Shown: positions 46,975 to 55,910, counted from the stretch's first letter. The stretch: DNA of 64,000 nt from Pseudomonas neuropathica (GCF_015461835.1 NZ_JACOPX010000001.1:454770-518769), one strand, 5' to 3'. Notes: generated from the letters alone by a model not told the origin. A program made the numbers and translations.

Positions 46975-48270
46975 GTGAGCACACTCGTCTGCAGTTCCGC
47001 CCGCCCTTCCCGCTTTACCACGCTTCGCCCGTGTACCACCCTTGGCCTGATCAGCTGTAGCAGCCTGGCTCTGGCCTTGCCGATAAGCGCCAATGCCGAA
47101 GGCTTTCTTGAAGACAGCAAAGCCACGCTGAATCTGCGCAACGCCTACTTCAACCGCAACTTCGTCAACCCCGCCTACCCACAAGGCAAGGCTGAGGAAT
47201 GGACGCAGAACTTCATCCTCGATGCCAAATCCGGCTTCACTCAGGGCACCGTCGGCTTCGGCCTCGATGTGCTGGGGATGTATTCGCAGAAGCTCGATGG
47301 CGGCAAAGGTACGGGCGGTACGCAACTGTTGCCGATCCACGATGACGGGCGTCCGGCCGACAATTTCGGACGGCTCGGCGTGGCGTTGAAGGCCAAAGTC
47401 TCGAAGACCGAATTGAAGGTCGGCGAATGGATGCCGGTGCTGCCGATCCTGCGCTCTGACGATGGCCGCTCGCTGCCGCAAACCTTTCGCGGCGGGCAGA
47501 TCACCTCCACCGAGATCAACGGCCTGACCGTCTACGGTGGCCAGTTTCGCGGCAACAGCCCGCGCAACGATGCGAGCATGGAAGACATGTCAATGAACGG
47601 CCGTGGCGCGTTCACTTCCGATCGCTTCAACTTCGGCGGCGGCGAATACACCTTCAACGACAAGCGCACCCTGGTCGGCGTGTGGTACGCCGAACTCAGC
47701 GACATCTACCAGCAGCAGTATTTCAATCTCAGCCACAGCCAGCCGTTGGGCGACTGGACGCTGGGCGCCAACCTCGGTTTCTTCACCGGTAAGGAGGACG
47801 GCAGCGCCCAGGCCGGCGACCTCGACAACAAGACTGCGTTCGCCCTGCTTTCGGCCCGCTACGGCGGCAACACTTTCTATGTCGGTCTGCAAAAACTCAG
47901 TGGCGACGACGCGTGGATGCGGGTCAACGGCACCAGCGGCGGCACCCTCGCCAACGACAGTTACAACGCCAGTTACGACAACGCCAAAGAGCGCTCCTGG
48001 CAGTTGCGCCACGACTACAACTTCGTCGCCCTCGGTGTTCCGGGCCTGACCCTGATGAACCGCTACATCAGCGGCGACAACGTGCACACCGCCACCACCA
48101 ATGACGGCAAGGAATGGGGCCGCGAGTCGGAACTAGCCTACACGGTGCAGAGCGGCCCGTTGAAAAACCTCAACGTGAAATGGCGCAACGCGACGATACG
48201 CCGGGACTTCAGCACCAACGAGTTTGACGAGAACCGGATCTTTATCAGTTATCCGATTTCGTTGTTGTAA
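46975..48270 (+). CDS. OprD-family outer-membrane porin
   Basis: 431 residues from a GTG at 46975 with GGGAG about 6 nt upstream. A signal peptide ends PISANA before EGFLEDSKATLNLRNAYFNRNF, the classic OprD-family N-terminus (PF03573). The mature barrel has alternating strands and a C-terminal ISYPISLL ending for outer-membrane assembly. Substrate-specific porins of this family take up amino acids or organic and sugar acids. The uronate genes downstream and the shared operator suggest galacturonate or glucuronate uptake here. Confidence 0.88.
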   Translation: MSTLVCSSARPSRFTTLRPCTTLGLISCSSLALALPISANAEGFLEDSKATLNLRNAYFNRNFVNPAYPQGKAEEWTQNFILDAKSGFTQGTVGFGLDVLGMYSQKLDGGKGTGGTQLLPIHDDGRPADNFGRLGVALKAKVSKTELKVGEWMPVLPILRSDDGRSLPQTFRGGQITSTEINGLTVYGGQFRGNSPRNDASMEDMSMNGRGAFTSDRFNFGGGEYTFNDKRTLVGVWYAELSDIYQQQYFNLSHSQPLGDWTLGANLGFFTGKEDGSAQAGDLDNKTAFALLSARYGGNTFYVGLQKLSGDDAWMRVNGTSGGTLANDSYNASYDNAKERSWQLRHDYNFVALGVPGLTLMNRYISGDNVHTATTNDGKEWGRESELAYTVQSGPLKNLNVKWRNATIRRDFSTNEFDENRIFISYPISLL

Positions 48271-48290
48271 CCACCAGGCGCCGCAAAACC

Positions 48291-48384
48291 CCTGTAGGAG
48301 TGAGCCTGCTCGCGATAGCGGTGTGTCAGCCGCCTCTTCCTCAACTGACACACCGCTATCGCGAGCAGGCTCACTCCTACAGGG
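48291..48384. repeat. REP-type inverted pair (family A) with long perfect arms
   Basis: The arms extend through GCGGTGTGTCAG on both sides, about 37-38 bp each, like the copy at 43769. Between the porin gene and the udh promoter. Confidence 0.9.
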
Positions 48385-48458
48385 GATTGCATTGCAAGGA
48401 GGGAATTGTGCTGAAGGCAATGGAACCAGGCCTTCCGTCATTTACACCAAAAGTCGCG

Positions 48459-48531
48459 TTGACAAGTTCCGGAAACCCTATCGATACTTCCACGCAGTCA
48501 TACGACAACCTACAACAAACCTAATAACAAC
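48459..48531 (+). promoter_or_regulatory. udh operon promoter with candidate repressor operator and A-rich leader
   Basis: TTGACA (48459-48464), 18-bp spacer, GATACT (48483-48488). The dyad GTCATACGACAACCTACAAC (48497-48516) lies just after the expected start site, and the A-rich ACAACAAACCTAATAACAAC follows (48512-48531). The element order is the same as before the OprD gene. Confidence 0.55.
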
Positions 48532-48546
48532 GTGTAAGGGATTGCC

Positions 48547-49371
48547 ATGACATCTACCTCCACTCCCCGCGCCCCGTTCAACCGTCTGCTGCTGACCGGC
48601 GCCGCCGGTGGTCTGGGCAAAGTTCTGCGCGAACGGATGCGCCCTTATGCCAATGTCCTGCGCCTATCGGACATCGCCGCCCTCGCCCCGGCCGTCGATG
48701 ACCGCGAAGAAATCGTGGTCTGCGACCTCGCCGATAAACACGCCGTGCATCAACTGGTCGAAGGCGTCGATGCGATCCTGCATTTCGGCGGCGTCTCCGT
48801 CGAGCGGCCCTTCGAAGAAATCCTCGGCGCCAACATCTGCGGCGTGTTTCACATCTACGAAGCGGCGCGCCGGCATGGCGTGAAGCGGGTGATCTTCGCC
48901 AGTTCCAACCACGTTATCGGCTTCTACAAACAGGACGAGCCGCTCGACGCCAGCTCCGCGCGCCGTCCCGATGGCTACTACGGACTGTCCAAGTCCTACG
49001 GCGAAGACATGGCCAGTTTCTACTTCGATCGCTATGGCATCGAGACCGTCAGCATCCGCATCGGCTCCTCGTTTCCCGAGCCGCAAAACCGCCGAATGAT
49101 GCACACCTGGCTGAGTTTCGACGACCTCACGCAATTGCTCGAACGCGCGCTGTACACACCGAACGTTGGCCACACCGTGGTCTACGGCATGTCCGCCAAC
49201 AAGGACGTCTGGTGGGACAACAAATTCGCCAGCCACCTCGGCTTCGAGGCGAAGGACAGCTCCGAAGTGTTCCGTGAAAAAGTCGAGGCGCAGCCCATGC
49301 CGGCAGCCGATGACCCGGCACGGATCTATCAGGGCGGCGCGTTTGTTGCCGCAGGTCCGTTCGGCGACTGA
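48547..49371 (+). CDS. udh: Uronate dehydrogenase
   Basis: 274 residues of the extended short-chain dehydrogenase family. The NAD site is LLTGAAGGLGK, and the catalytic Tyr and Lys are in YYGLSKSYGEDMA, with Ser in IFASSNHVIGFY. The C-terminal part (PNVGHTVVYGMSANKDVWWDNKFASHLGF) is characteristic of uronate dehydrogenases of Pseudomonas and Agrobacterium. It oxidises D-galacturonate or D-glucuronate to the aldaro-lactone with NAD+. The lactonase gene starts 30 bp downstream and a TRAP importer follows. Confidence 0.88.
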   Translation: MTSTSTPRAPFNRLLLTGAAGGLGKVLRERMRPYANVLRLSDIAALAPAVDDREEIVVCDLADKHAVHQLVEGVDAILHFGGVSVERPFEEILGANICGVFHIYEAARRHGVKRVIFASSNHVIGFYKQDEPLDASSARRPDGYYGLSKSYGEDMASFYFDRYGIETVSIRIGSSFPEPQNRRMMHTWLSFDDLTQLLERALYTPNVGHTVVYGMSANKDVWWDNKFASHLGFEAKDSSEVFREKVEAQPMPAADDPARIYQGGAFVAAGPFGD

Positions 49372-49401
49372 TCACCCTGACAACGACGCGAAGGAATGAG
49401 T

Positions 49402-50295
49402 ATGCAAGCCGAATTGATCGTCGATGCCCGCAACGCCGTGGGCGAAAGCCCGGTCTGGGTGTCGCAGGAAAACGCGCTGTATTGGGTGGATATTGCCAAC
49501 GGCGGGCTGCAGCGCTGGAGCGCCGACACCGGCCACGTGCATGCCTGGAAAACCCCGGAAATGCTCGCCTGCATCGCCCGTCACAGCAATGGCGGCTGGG
49601 TCGCCGGCATGGAGAGCGGCTTTTTTCATCTGCACCCACACAGCGACGGCAGCCTCGACAGCGAGTTGCTCGCCACCGTCGCGCACAGTCGCGCAGACAT
49701 GCGCCTCAACGATGGTCGCTGCGACCGACAGGGCCGTTTCTGGGCCGGCAGCATGGTGCTGAACATGGGCCTGGGTGCACCCGAAGGCCGGCTCTACCGA
49801 TACGGCGCCGGGCAATCTGGCGTGATCGCAGCGCAGCTCGACGGCTTCATCGTGCCCAACGGCCTCGGTTTCAGCCCAGACGGCAAAACGATGTACCTGT
49901 CCGACTCGCACCCCGACGTGCAACTGATCTGGGCGTTCGATTACGACACTGACACCGGCACACCGTCGAACCGCCGCGTCTTCGTCGACATGAATCACTT
50001 TCCCGGGCGGCCAGATGGCGCTGCCGTGGATGCTGAAGGTTTTTACTGGATCTGCGCCAACGACGCCGGCCTGATTCACCGCTTCGCGCCGGACGGTCGT
50101 CTTGATTTCTCACTGGAGGTGCCGGTGAAAAAACCGACGATGTGTGCCTTCGGCGGCAGCCGCATGGACACCTTGTTCGTCACCTCGATTCGTCCCGGCG
50201 ACGACCACGATCCGCACTCACTGGCCGGTGGCGTATTCGCCCTGAACCCCAACGTCAAAGGCCTTGCGGAACCCTTGCTCAACGATTCGCTTTAA
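49402..50295 (+). CDS. SMP-30/gluconolactonase-family lactonase (aldarolactone hydrolase)
   Basis: 297 residues from ATG 49402; an ATG at 49396 is too close to AAGGA. A six-bladed propeller of the SMP-30/LRE family: ARNAVGESPVWVSQENALYWVDI (metal Glu), RLNDGRCDRQGRFWAGSM (Asn and Asp), IVPNGLGFSPDGKTMYLSDS (Asn, Asp) and GRPDGAAVDAEGFYWICAND. It presumably opens the galactaro- or glucaro-lactone made by Udh. It sits between udh and the TRAP genes in one operon. Confidence 0.85.
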   Translation: MQAELIVDARNAVGESPVWVSQENALYWVDIANGGLQRWSADTGHVHAWKTPEMLACIARHSNGGWVAGMESGFFHLHPHSDGSLDSELLATVAHSRADMRLNDGRCDRQGRFWAGSMVLNMGLGAPEGRLYRYGAGQSGVIAAQLDGFIVPNGLGFSPDGKTMYLSDSHPDVQLIWAFDYDTDTGTPSNRRVFVDMNHFPGRPDGAAVDAEGFYWICANDAGLIHRFAPDGRLDFSLEVPVKKPTMCAFGGSRMDTLFVTSIRPGDDHDPHSLAGGVFALNPNVKGLAEPLLNDSL

Positions 50296-50355
50296 ACCCT
50301 CTGCTGCACCGCTGCGCCTTGAACACAACAATAACAAGACTGGAGACTCACCCCC

Positions 50356-51327
50356 ATGAACTTCAAACGCACCTTGCTGGCCGCTGCACTCCCGCTGATG
50401 TTTACCTTCACTGGCGCCGCTCAGGCACTGCAACTCAAATTCGCCGACATCCACCCCAAAGGCTATCCAACCGTGGAAGCCGAAGAAACCATGGGCAAGT
50501 CCCTGACCAAGGAAACCAACGGCGAGCTGACCTTCCAATACTTCCCGGGCGGCGTACTGGGCTCCGAAAAGGAAGTCATCGAGCAGATGCAGGTCGGCGC
50601 AGTACAGCTGTCTCGCGTCAGCCTCGGTATCGTCGGCCCGGTGGTACCGGACGTGAACGTGTTCAACATGCCGTTCATCTTCCGCGACCATCAACACATG
50701 CGTAACGTCATCGACGGCCCGGTGGGCGACGAAATCCTCGACAAAATCACCAACTCGGAATTCGGCCTGGTGGCCCTGGCCTGGATGGACGGCGGCACGC
50801 GCAACATTTACACCAAGAAACCGGTACGCAAGCTCGAAGACCTCAAGGGCATGAAAATCCGCGTGCAAGGCAACCCGATGTTCATCGACATGATGAACGC
50901 CATGGGCGGTAACGGGATCGCCATGGACACCGGCGAGATCTTCAGTGCCCTGCAGACCGGCGTGATCGACGGCGCGGAAAACAACCCGCCGACCCTGCTC
51001 GAACACAACCACTTCCAGAACGCCAAGTTCTACAGCCTGACCGGTCACCTGATCCTGCCAGAGCCGATCGTGATGTCGAAAATCACCTGGGAAAAACTGA
51101 CCCCGGATCAACAGGCGCTGGTCAAGACAGCCGCCAAGGCTGCCCAGGCCGAAGAGCGCGTGCTGTGGGACAAGAAGTCCGCTGCCAGTGAAGAAAAACT
51201 CAAGGCGGCCGGCGTCGAGTTCATCGAGGTCGACAAGAAACCCTTCTACGACGCCACCGCACCGGTGCGGGAAAAGTACGGCGCGAAGTATGCCGACCTG
51301 ATCAAGAAAATCGAAGCCGTTCAGTAA
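50356..51327 (+). CDS. TRAP transporter substrate-binding protein (DctP family), probable uronate
   Basis: 323 residues; signal peptide MNFKRTLLAAALPLMFTFTGAAQA before LQLKFADIHPKGYPT. Family features are GGVLGSEKEVIEQMQVGAVQLSR and LEDLKGMKIRVQGNPMFIDMMNAMGGN, with the carboxylate-binding Arg and Asn. TGVIDGAENNPPTLLEHNHFQNAKFYSLTGHL is also typical. Its context next to udh suggests galacturonate or glucuronate as ligand. The A-rich ACAACAATAACAAGA before the ribosome site (50325-50339) is a likely Hfq/Crc target. Confidence 0.88.
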   Translation: MNFKRTLLAAALPLMFTFTGAAQALQLKFADIHPKGYPTVEAEETMGKSLTKETNGELTFQYFPGGVLGSEKEVIEQMQVGAVQLSRVSLGIVGPVVPDVNVFNMPFIFRDHQHMRNVIDGPVGDEILDKITNSEFGLVALAWMDGGTRNIYTKKPVRKLEDLKGMKIRVQGNPMFIDMMNAMGGNGIAMDTGEIFSALQTGVIDGAENNPPTLLEHNHFQNAKFYSLTGHLILPEPIVMSKITWEKLTPDQQALVKTAAKAAQAEERVLWDKKSAASEEKLKAAGVEFIEVDKKPFYDATAPVREKYGAKYADLIKKIEAVQ

Positions 51328-51403
51328 CGTCTCCCGCTCCGTCCTCATGAACAAGGCCCGGTGCGCCCGATGACTGCGGCGCGCCCGGTTACGGTGGAAC
51401 CCG

Positions 51404-51931
51404 ATGAAGAATCTACTGCTGCGTATCAACGACAAGATCTACATGACGTGCATCTGGGTCGCCGGCCTTTCCGTCCTGGCGATTTCCCTGATGATTCCCT
51501 GGGGCGTGTTCGCCCGTTACGTGCTGGGCACCGGTTCGAGCTGGCCCGAGCCCACAGCGATCCTGCTGATGATGGTGTTTACCTTCATCGGCGCTGCCGC
51601 CAGTTACCGCGCCGGTGCGCACATGGCCGTGGCCATGCTCACCGACCGCATGCCTCCACAGCTGAGATCTGCGGCGGCGATATTCTCGCAACTGCTCATG
51701 GCGGCGATCTGCATCTTCATGACGATCTGGGGCGCCAAACTGTGCATGTCCACCTGGAACCAGTTCATGGCAGCCCTGCCCGATCTGCGGGTAGGCGTGA
51801 CCTATCTGCCGATTCCTGTGGGCGGTTTGCTGACGCTGATTTTCGTGCTGGAAAAACTCTTGCTCGGTGACCAGAGCAAACGGCGGGTCGTGCAGTTCGA
51901 TCTGGTTGAAGAAAGTGAAGGTGCCGCTTAA
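51404..51931 (+). CDS. TRAP transporter small permease (DctQ family)
   Basis: 175 residues with four membrane helices, as usual for DctQ. It includes MIPWGVFARYVLGTGSSWPEPTAILLMMVFTFIGAAASYRAGAHMAV, the conserved R-Y-V-L and W-x-E segment. It associates with the large permease, whose start overlaps its stop by one base (TAATG), so the two are translationally coupled. Confidence 0.88.
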   Translation: MKNLLLRINDKIYMTCIWVAGLSVLAISLMIPWGVFARYVLGTGSSWPEPTAILLMMVFTFIGAAASYRAGAHMAVAMLTDRMPPQLRSAAAIFSQLLMAAICIFMTIWGAKLCMSTWNQFMAALPDLRVGVTYLPIPVGGLLTLIFVLEKLLLGDQSKRRVVQFDLVEESEGAA

Positions 51932-53211
51932 TGGACGCTCTGATTCTGCTGGGCAGTTTTATCGTATTGATCCTGATCGGCATGCCCGTCGCCTACGCGC
52001 TCGGCGCGGCCGCCCTGATCGGTGCATGGTGGATCGACATTCCGTTCCAGGCGGTGATGATTCAGGTCGCGTCGGGGGTGAACAAATTCTCGCTGCTGGC
52101 CATTCCGTTCTTCGTCCTGGCCGGGGCGATCATGGCCGAGGGCGGCATGTCCCGTCGCTTGGTGGCGTGTGCCGGGGTGCTGGTGGGGTTTGTCCGCGGC
52201 GGTCTGTCATTGGTCAACATTGTCGCCTCGACTTTCTTCGGCGCGATCTCCGGTTCTTCGGTGGCCGACACCGCGTCGGTGGGTTCAGTGCTGATTCCGG
52301 AAATGGAACGCAAGGGCTATCCACGGGATTTCTCCACCGCCGTGACCGTCAGCGGCTCAGTGCAAGCACTGTTGACTCCGCCAAGCCATAACTCGGTGCT
52401 CTACTCCCTGGCCGCCGGTGGTACGGTTTCGATTGCCTCGCTGTTCATGGCCGGCATCGTGCCGGGCCTGATGATGAGCGCCTGCCTGATGGTGCTGTGC
52501 CTGATCTTCGCGAAAAAGCGCAACTACCCCAAAGGTGAAGTCATCCCGATGCGCCAGGCGTTGAAAATCGTCGGCGAGGCCCTCTGGGGCATGATGGCGA
52601 TGGTGATCATCCTCGGCGGTATCCTTTCGGGGATCTTCACCGCAACCGAGTCGGCGGCGATTGCCGTGCTGTGGTCATTCTTCGTGACCATGTTCATCTA
52701 CCGCGACTACAAGTGGAGCGAACTGCCGAAACTGATGCACCGCACCGTGCGGACGATTTCGATCGTGATGATCCTGATCGGTTTCGCCGCGAGCTTCGGC
52801 TACATCATGACCCTGATGCAGATCCCGGCGAAGATCACCACGCTGTTCCTGACCCTGTCGGACAACCGCTACGTGATCCTGATGTGCATCAACGTCATGC
52901 TGCTGTTGCTCGGCACGGTGATGGACATGGCGCCGCTGATCCTGATCCTGACGCCGATCCTGATGCCGGTGATTCTCGGCATCGGTGTGGATCCGGTGCA
53001 GTTCGGCATGATCATGCTGGTCAACCTCGGGATCGGGCTGATAACACCACCGGTGGGCGCGGTGTTGTTTGTCGGTTCGGCGGTGGGCAAGGTCAGTATC
53101 GAGAGCACTGTGAAAGCGCTGCTGCCGTTTTACGCGGTGCTGTTCCTGGTGTTGATGCTGGTGACCTACATTCCGGCGATTTCGCTGTGGTTGCCGCATC
53201 TGGTGTTGTAA
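51931..53211 (+). CDS. TRAP transporter large permease (DctM family)
   Basis: 426 residues with about 12 membrane helices. It is recognisable by FFGAISGSSVADTASVGSVLIPEMERKGYPRDFSTAVTVSGSVQALLTPPSHN and the second half LLLLGTVMDMAPLILILTPILMPVILGIGVDPVQFGMIMLVNLGIGLITPPVGAVLFVG. It is the Na+-coupled translocation subunit of the TRAP importer. It is the last gene of the udh operon; a terminator follows at 53222-53251. Confidence 0.9.
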   Translation: MDALILLGSFIVLILIGMPVAYALGAAALIGAWWIDIPFQAVMIQVASGVNKFSLLAIPFFVLAGAIMAEGGMSRRLVACAGVLVGFVRGGLSLVNIVASTFFGAISGSSVADTASVGSVLIPEMERKGYPRDFSTAVTVSGSVQALLTPPSHNSVLYSLAAGGTVSIASLFMAGIVPGLMMSACLMVLCLIFAKKRNYPKGEVIPMRQALKIVGEALWGMMAMVIILGGILSGIFTATESAAIAVLWSFFVTMFIYRDYKWSELPKLMHRTVRTISIVMILIGFAASFGYIMTLMQIPAKITTLFLTLSDNRYVILMCINVMLLLLGTVMDMAPLILILTPILMPVILGIGVDPVQFGMIMLVNLGIGLITPPVGAVLFVGSAVGKVSIESTVKALLPFYAVLFLVLMLVTYIPAISLWLPHLVL

Positions 53212-53221
53212 GCGGTTAATG

Positions 53222-53251
53222 GATCGCAGCCCTCACGGGCTGCGATTTTTG
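53222..53251 (+). terminator. Rho-independent terminator
   Basis: ATCGCAGCCC-TCAC-GGGCTGCGAT followed by TTTT, 10 bp after the TRAP permease stop. Confidence 0.88.
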
Positions 53252-53253
53252 CT

Positions 53254-54054
53254 TTACGCCCGCAACAACATATACCCCGCCACCACCAGACAGACACTGG
53301 CAAATCCCACCTGCAACGCCCGCGCCGGCACCCGCGCACAGAGCTTGCGCCCGATGATCATGCCGACAATGCTGGCGACGATAAACGCCGCACCCTGCGC
53401 ATCAATCCGCACGCCTGCGTGAAACGAGCCGATCACCCCGATTGCCGAAATCAGACTGATCACCATCAACGACGTCGCGACAATTCCGCGCATCTGCACG
53501 TCAGTCAGTTGCTTGAACGCCGGCACGATCAAGAAGCCGCCACCGACGCCGAGCAAACCGGACACCACCCCGGTAATCGCGCCCAGTGCAGCCAGCGTTG
53601 CGGTGCATTTGGCGGTCCAGTCGAAGCGCCCGGTTTCTTCGTTGAGCATGCAATTCTTCTGACCCCAACTGGCGTGCCCGTGATCACTCGGCCCTTCCTG
53701 TTGACGCTCGCGGCGCAGCATGCGCCAGGCCACCATGACCATCAGCAGACTGAACAGGGTCATCAGGATTTTCTCCGGCAACTGGTGCGCGAAGTAGATC
53801 CCCAATGGCGAAAACACCGCGCCGAGCGCGGCAATCAACAACGCCGCGCGATAGCGCACCAGGCCATGACGCAAACCGTCGATAGCCCCGACCGCCGCCG
53901 CACTGCCCACCGCAAACAACGCCACCGGCGCTGCCTGAGTCATCGTCCAGCCGAGGCCGAGGACCAGCGCCGGCACCGCGAGAATCCCACCGCCGGCCCC
54001 GGTCAAACCGAGCACCAACCCCATCACCACACCAAACAGGCTTGCCAGCAACAT
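53254..54054 (-). CDS. TauE/SafE (DUF81) sulfite/sulfur-compound exporter
   Basis: 266 residues, about eight membrane helices in two halves, each starting with a glycine-rich motif: VLGLTGAGGGILAVPALVLGLG and VSGLLGVGGGFLIVPAFKQLTD. The central loop (about 112-148) is long and carries HGHASWGQKNCMLNEETG and a second Cys. The family exports sulfite, sulfoacetate or related anions. Its start is 9 bp from the stop of the SQR-like gene, so the two are one operon; export of the sulfite formed by the persulfide dioxygenase is the likely job. Confidence 0.85.
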   Translation of the reverse strand: MLLASLFGVVMGLVLGLTGAGGGILAVPALVLGLGWTMTQAAPVALFAVGSAAAVGAIDGLRHGLVRYRAALLIAALGAVFSPLGIYFAHQLPEKILMTLFSLLMVMVAWRMLRRERQQEGPSDHGHASWGQKNCMLNEETGRFDWTAKCTATLAALGAITGVVSGLLGVGGGFLIVPAFKQLTDVQMRGIVATSLMVISLISAIGVIGSFHAGVRIDAQGAAFIVASIVGMIIGRKLCARVPARALQVGFASVCLVVAGYMLLRA

Positions 54055-54063
54055 AGGATGTTC

Positions 54064-55308
54064 TCAGTCGACTTTGGACAGGCCGGTCAGCCACTCGCGC
54101 CCTTTGAGCATGCCGTTCCAGTAGAACCACGGCAGCAGCGTCGCCTTGAGCAACCACGCCGAGCGCCGCGCCACGGTCGGGTCCATCGGGAAGGTCGGCA
54201 GCAACTTACCGGCATAACCGAACTCGGCAAGAATCACCTTGCCCTTCTCCACCGTCAGCGGGCAGGAACCGTAACCGTCGTACTTCAGCGGCAGCGGTTG
54301 CTGCTTGCGCTGGGCGAGCAGGTTTTCCGCGACCACCACCACTTGTTTGCGCACGGCTGCGGCGGTTTTCGCATTGCTGGTGCCGCAGATATCACCCAGC
54401 GCGAACACCTCGGGATAACGCGGATGCTGCAGGCTGTGCGGATTGACTTCGCACCAGCCGGCCGCATCGGCCAATGCGCTTTGCGCGATGAAATCCGGCG
54501 ACACCTGCGGCGGCACAACGTGCAGCAGATCGAAGGTTTTCGCCTCGCGGATGACATTGCCATCGCCATCCTTAATCTCGAACCACGCGGTTTTCGCCGG
54601 GCCGTCGACCTTGACCAGATTTGAATTGAACGCCAACTGCGCGTTGTATTTCTCGATGTACTTCATCAACGGCGGCACGAACGTCGCCACGCCAAACAGT
54701 GCGGCACCGGCCAGGTTGAATTCGACATTGATATTGTTCAGCGCACCGTTTTTACGCCAGTGATCGCAGGACAGGTACAGCGCTTTTTGCGGCGCTCCGG
54801 CGCATTTGATCGGCATCGCCGGTTGGGTGAACAGCGCCTTGCCGCCGCGCAGTTTCTGCACCTGATCCCAGGTGTACTGCGCGTGCTGATAGCTGTAATT
54901 GGAGGTGACGCCGTGTTGGCCGAGGCTCTCTTGCAAGCCTTCGATCTTCTCCCAGGCCAGGCGCAGACCGGGGCAGACGATCAGGTTCTGATAGCTGACC
55001 GTGCGTTGATCGCTGAGGGTGAGTTTGCGTTGGTCCGGGTCGATTGCGGTGACCGCCGCTTGCAACCAGTTCGCTTGCTTGGGCATGACCTTGTTCATCG
55101 GTCTTGCGGTGTCTTTGACGTCGTAGGCGCCACCGCCGACCAGCGTCCACGCCGGTTGGTAGTAATGCTGGGCGCTCGGTTCGATCACGGTAATTTTCAG
55201 CGCCGGGTCACGCTTGAGCAGGCTGGCGACAAAACCGATACCGGCCGTACCGCCGCCGATGACCACGATGTCTGCACTGATGGATGGGCCCCAGTGTTGA
55301 TCGTTCAT
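54064..55308 (-). CDS. Sulfide:quinone oxidoreductase-like flavoprotein
   Basis: 414 residues from ATG 55308 with AAGGAAC upstream. The FAD site is VVIGGGTAGIGFVASLL. The cysteines expected of SQR are present in LIVCPGLRL, MPIKCAGAPQKALYLSCDHW and YDGYGSCPL. The C-terminal helices (ARRSAWLLKATLLPWFYWNGML) would bind the membrane. It oxidises sulfide to persulfide and reduces quinone. The neighbouring TauE, ArsR-type repressor and persulfide dioxygenase genes strongly support this assignment. Confidence 0.85.
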   Translation of the reverse strand: MNDQHWGPSISADIVVIGGGTAGIGFVASLLKRDPALKITVIEPSAQHYYQPAWTLVGGGAYDVKDTARPMNKVMPKQANWLQAAVTAIDPDQRKLTLSDQRTVSYQNLIVCPGLRLAWEKIEGLQESLGQHGVTSNYSYQHAQYTWDQVQKLRGGKALFTQPAMPIKCAGAPQKALYLSCDHWRKNGALNNINVEFNLAGAALFGVATFVPPLMKYIEKYNAQLAFNSNLVKVDGPAKTAWFEIKDGDGNVIREAKTFDLLHVVPPQVSPDFIAQSALADAAGWCEVNPHSLQHPRYPEVFALGDICGTSNAKTAAAVRKQVVVVAENLLAQRKQQPLPLKYDGYGSCPLTVEKGKVILAEFGYAGKLLPTFPMDPTVARRSAWLLKATLLPWFYWNGMLKGREWLTGLSKVD

Positions 55309-55362
55309 TGCTTGTTCCTTTTGCTGCACGCAAGGATTTTTCTAGCCAGCACACAAGTCCCC

Positions 55363-55454
55363 ATGTGGGAGCGAGACTGCTCGCGAAGGCGGCGTATCAG
55401 TCGATGCAAGTATTGCCTGACCTAGCGCTTTCGCGAGCAGGCTCGCTCCCACAT
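55363..55454. repeat. REP-type inverted pair (family B)
   Basis: ATGTGGGAGCGAGACTGCTC ... GAGCAGGCTCGCTCCCACAT, in the gap between the SQR gene and the ArsR gene. Confidence 0.8.
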
Positions 55455-55477
55455 TGAACCAGTGTCATGGCTGGCAT

Positions 55478-55819
55478 TTATTGATGGCCCAGACTTTTCA
55501 GCACGGCGCCGCAATACAACCCGGAGAGCGTTTTCATCACCTGAATGACTTCCGGACTGGCAAGGCCGTAAAAAATGTACTTGCCTTCACGACGGGTCGC
55601 GACCAGGCCTTCATCCCGCAGGATGCCCAGTTGCTGGGACAGTGTCGGCTGGCGTACGCCGGTCATCTTTTCCAGTTCGCCAACGTTGCGTTCGCCCTGG
55701 GTCAGTTGGCAGAGGATCAACAGGCGATCCTCATTGGCCATGGCCTTGAGCAACGCGCAGGCCTTGGAGGCCGAGGCGCGCAGTTGGGCGACTTCACATT
55801 CGGTCAGACTGGATTGCAT
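55478..55819 (-). CDS. bigR: ArsR-family persulfide-sensing repressor (BigR/SqrR-like)
   Basis: 113 residues from ATG 55819; an in-frame GTG 6 nt upstream lies too near the AAGG site. A winged helix (NVGELEKMTGVRQPTLSQQLGILRDEGLVATRREGKYIFYGL) is flanked by helices carrying Cys37 (LLILCQLTQ) and Cys103 (SGLYCGAVL). These two positions correspond to the dithiol pair that forms a tetrasulfide in SqrR/BigR. Two further Cys (8, 21) are extra. It is divergent from the dioxygenase gene by 91 bp and likely represses it and the SQR operon. Confidence 0.85.
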   Translation of the reverse strand: MQSSLTECEVAQLRASASKACALLKAMANEDRLLILCQLTQGERNVGELEKMTGVRQPTLSQQLGILRDEGLVATRREGKYIFYGLASPEVIQVMKTLSGLYCGAVLKSLGHQ

Positions 55820-55910
55820 TTGCACGAGGCCTTCAAGGTCACTTAAGCTGCGAACATTATGTTTTTAGATAAAGTGTTGCAACCCATTTTCCTTGTTCAG
55901 GTTGGTGTCC
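55820..55910. promoter_or_regulatory. Divergent promoter bigR / persulfide dioxygenase
   Basis: A 91-bp spacer whose centre (about 55853-55880) is AT-rich, with ACATTATGTTTTTAGATAAAG. This is the expected location of the repressor site; the exact operator was not resolved. Confidence 0.4.
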
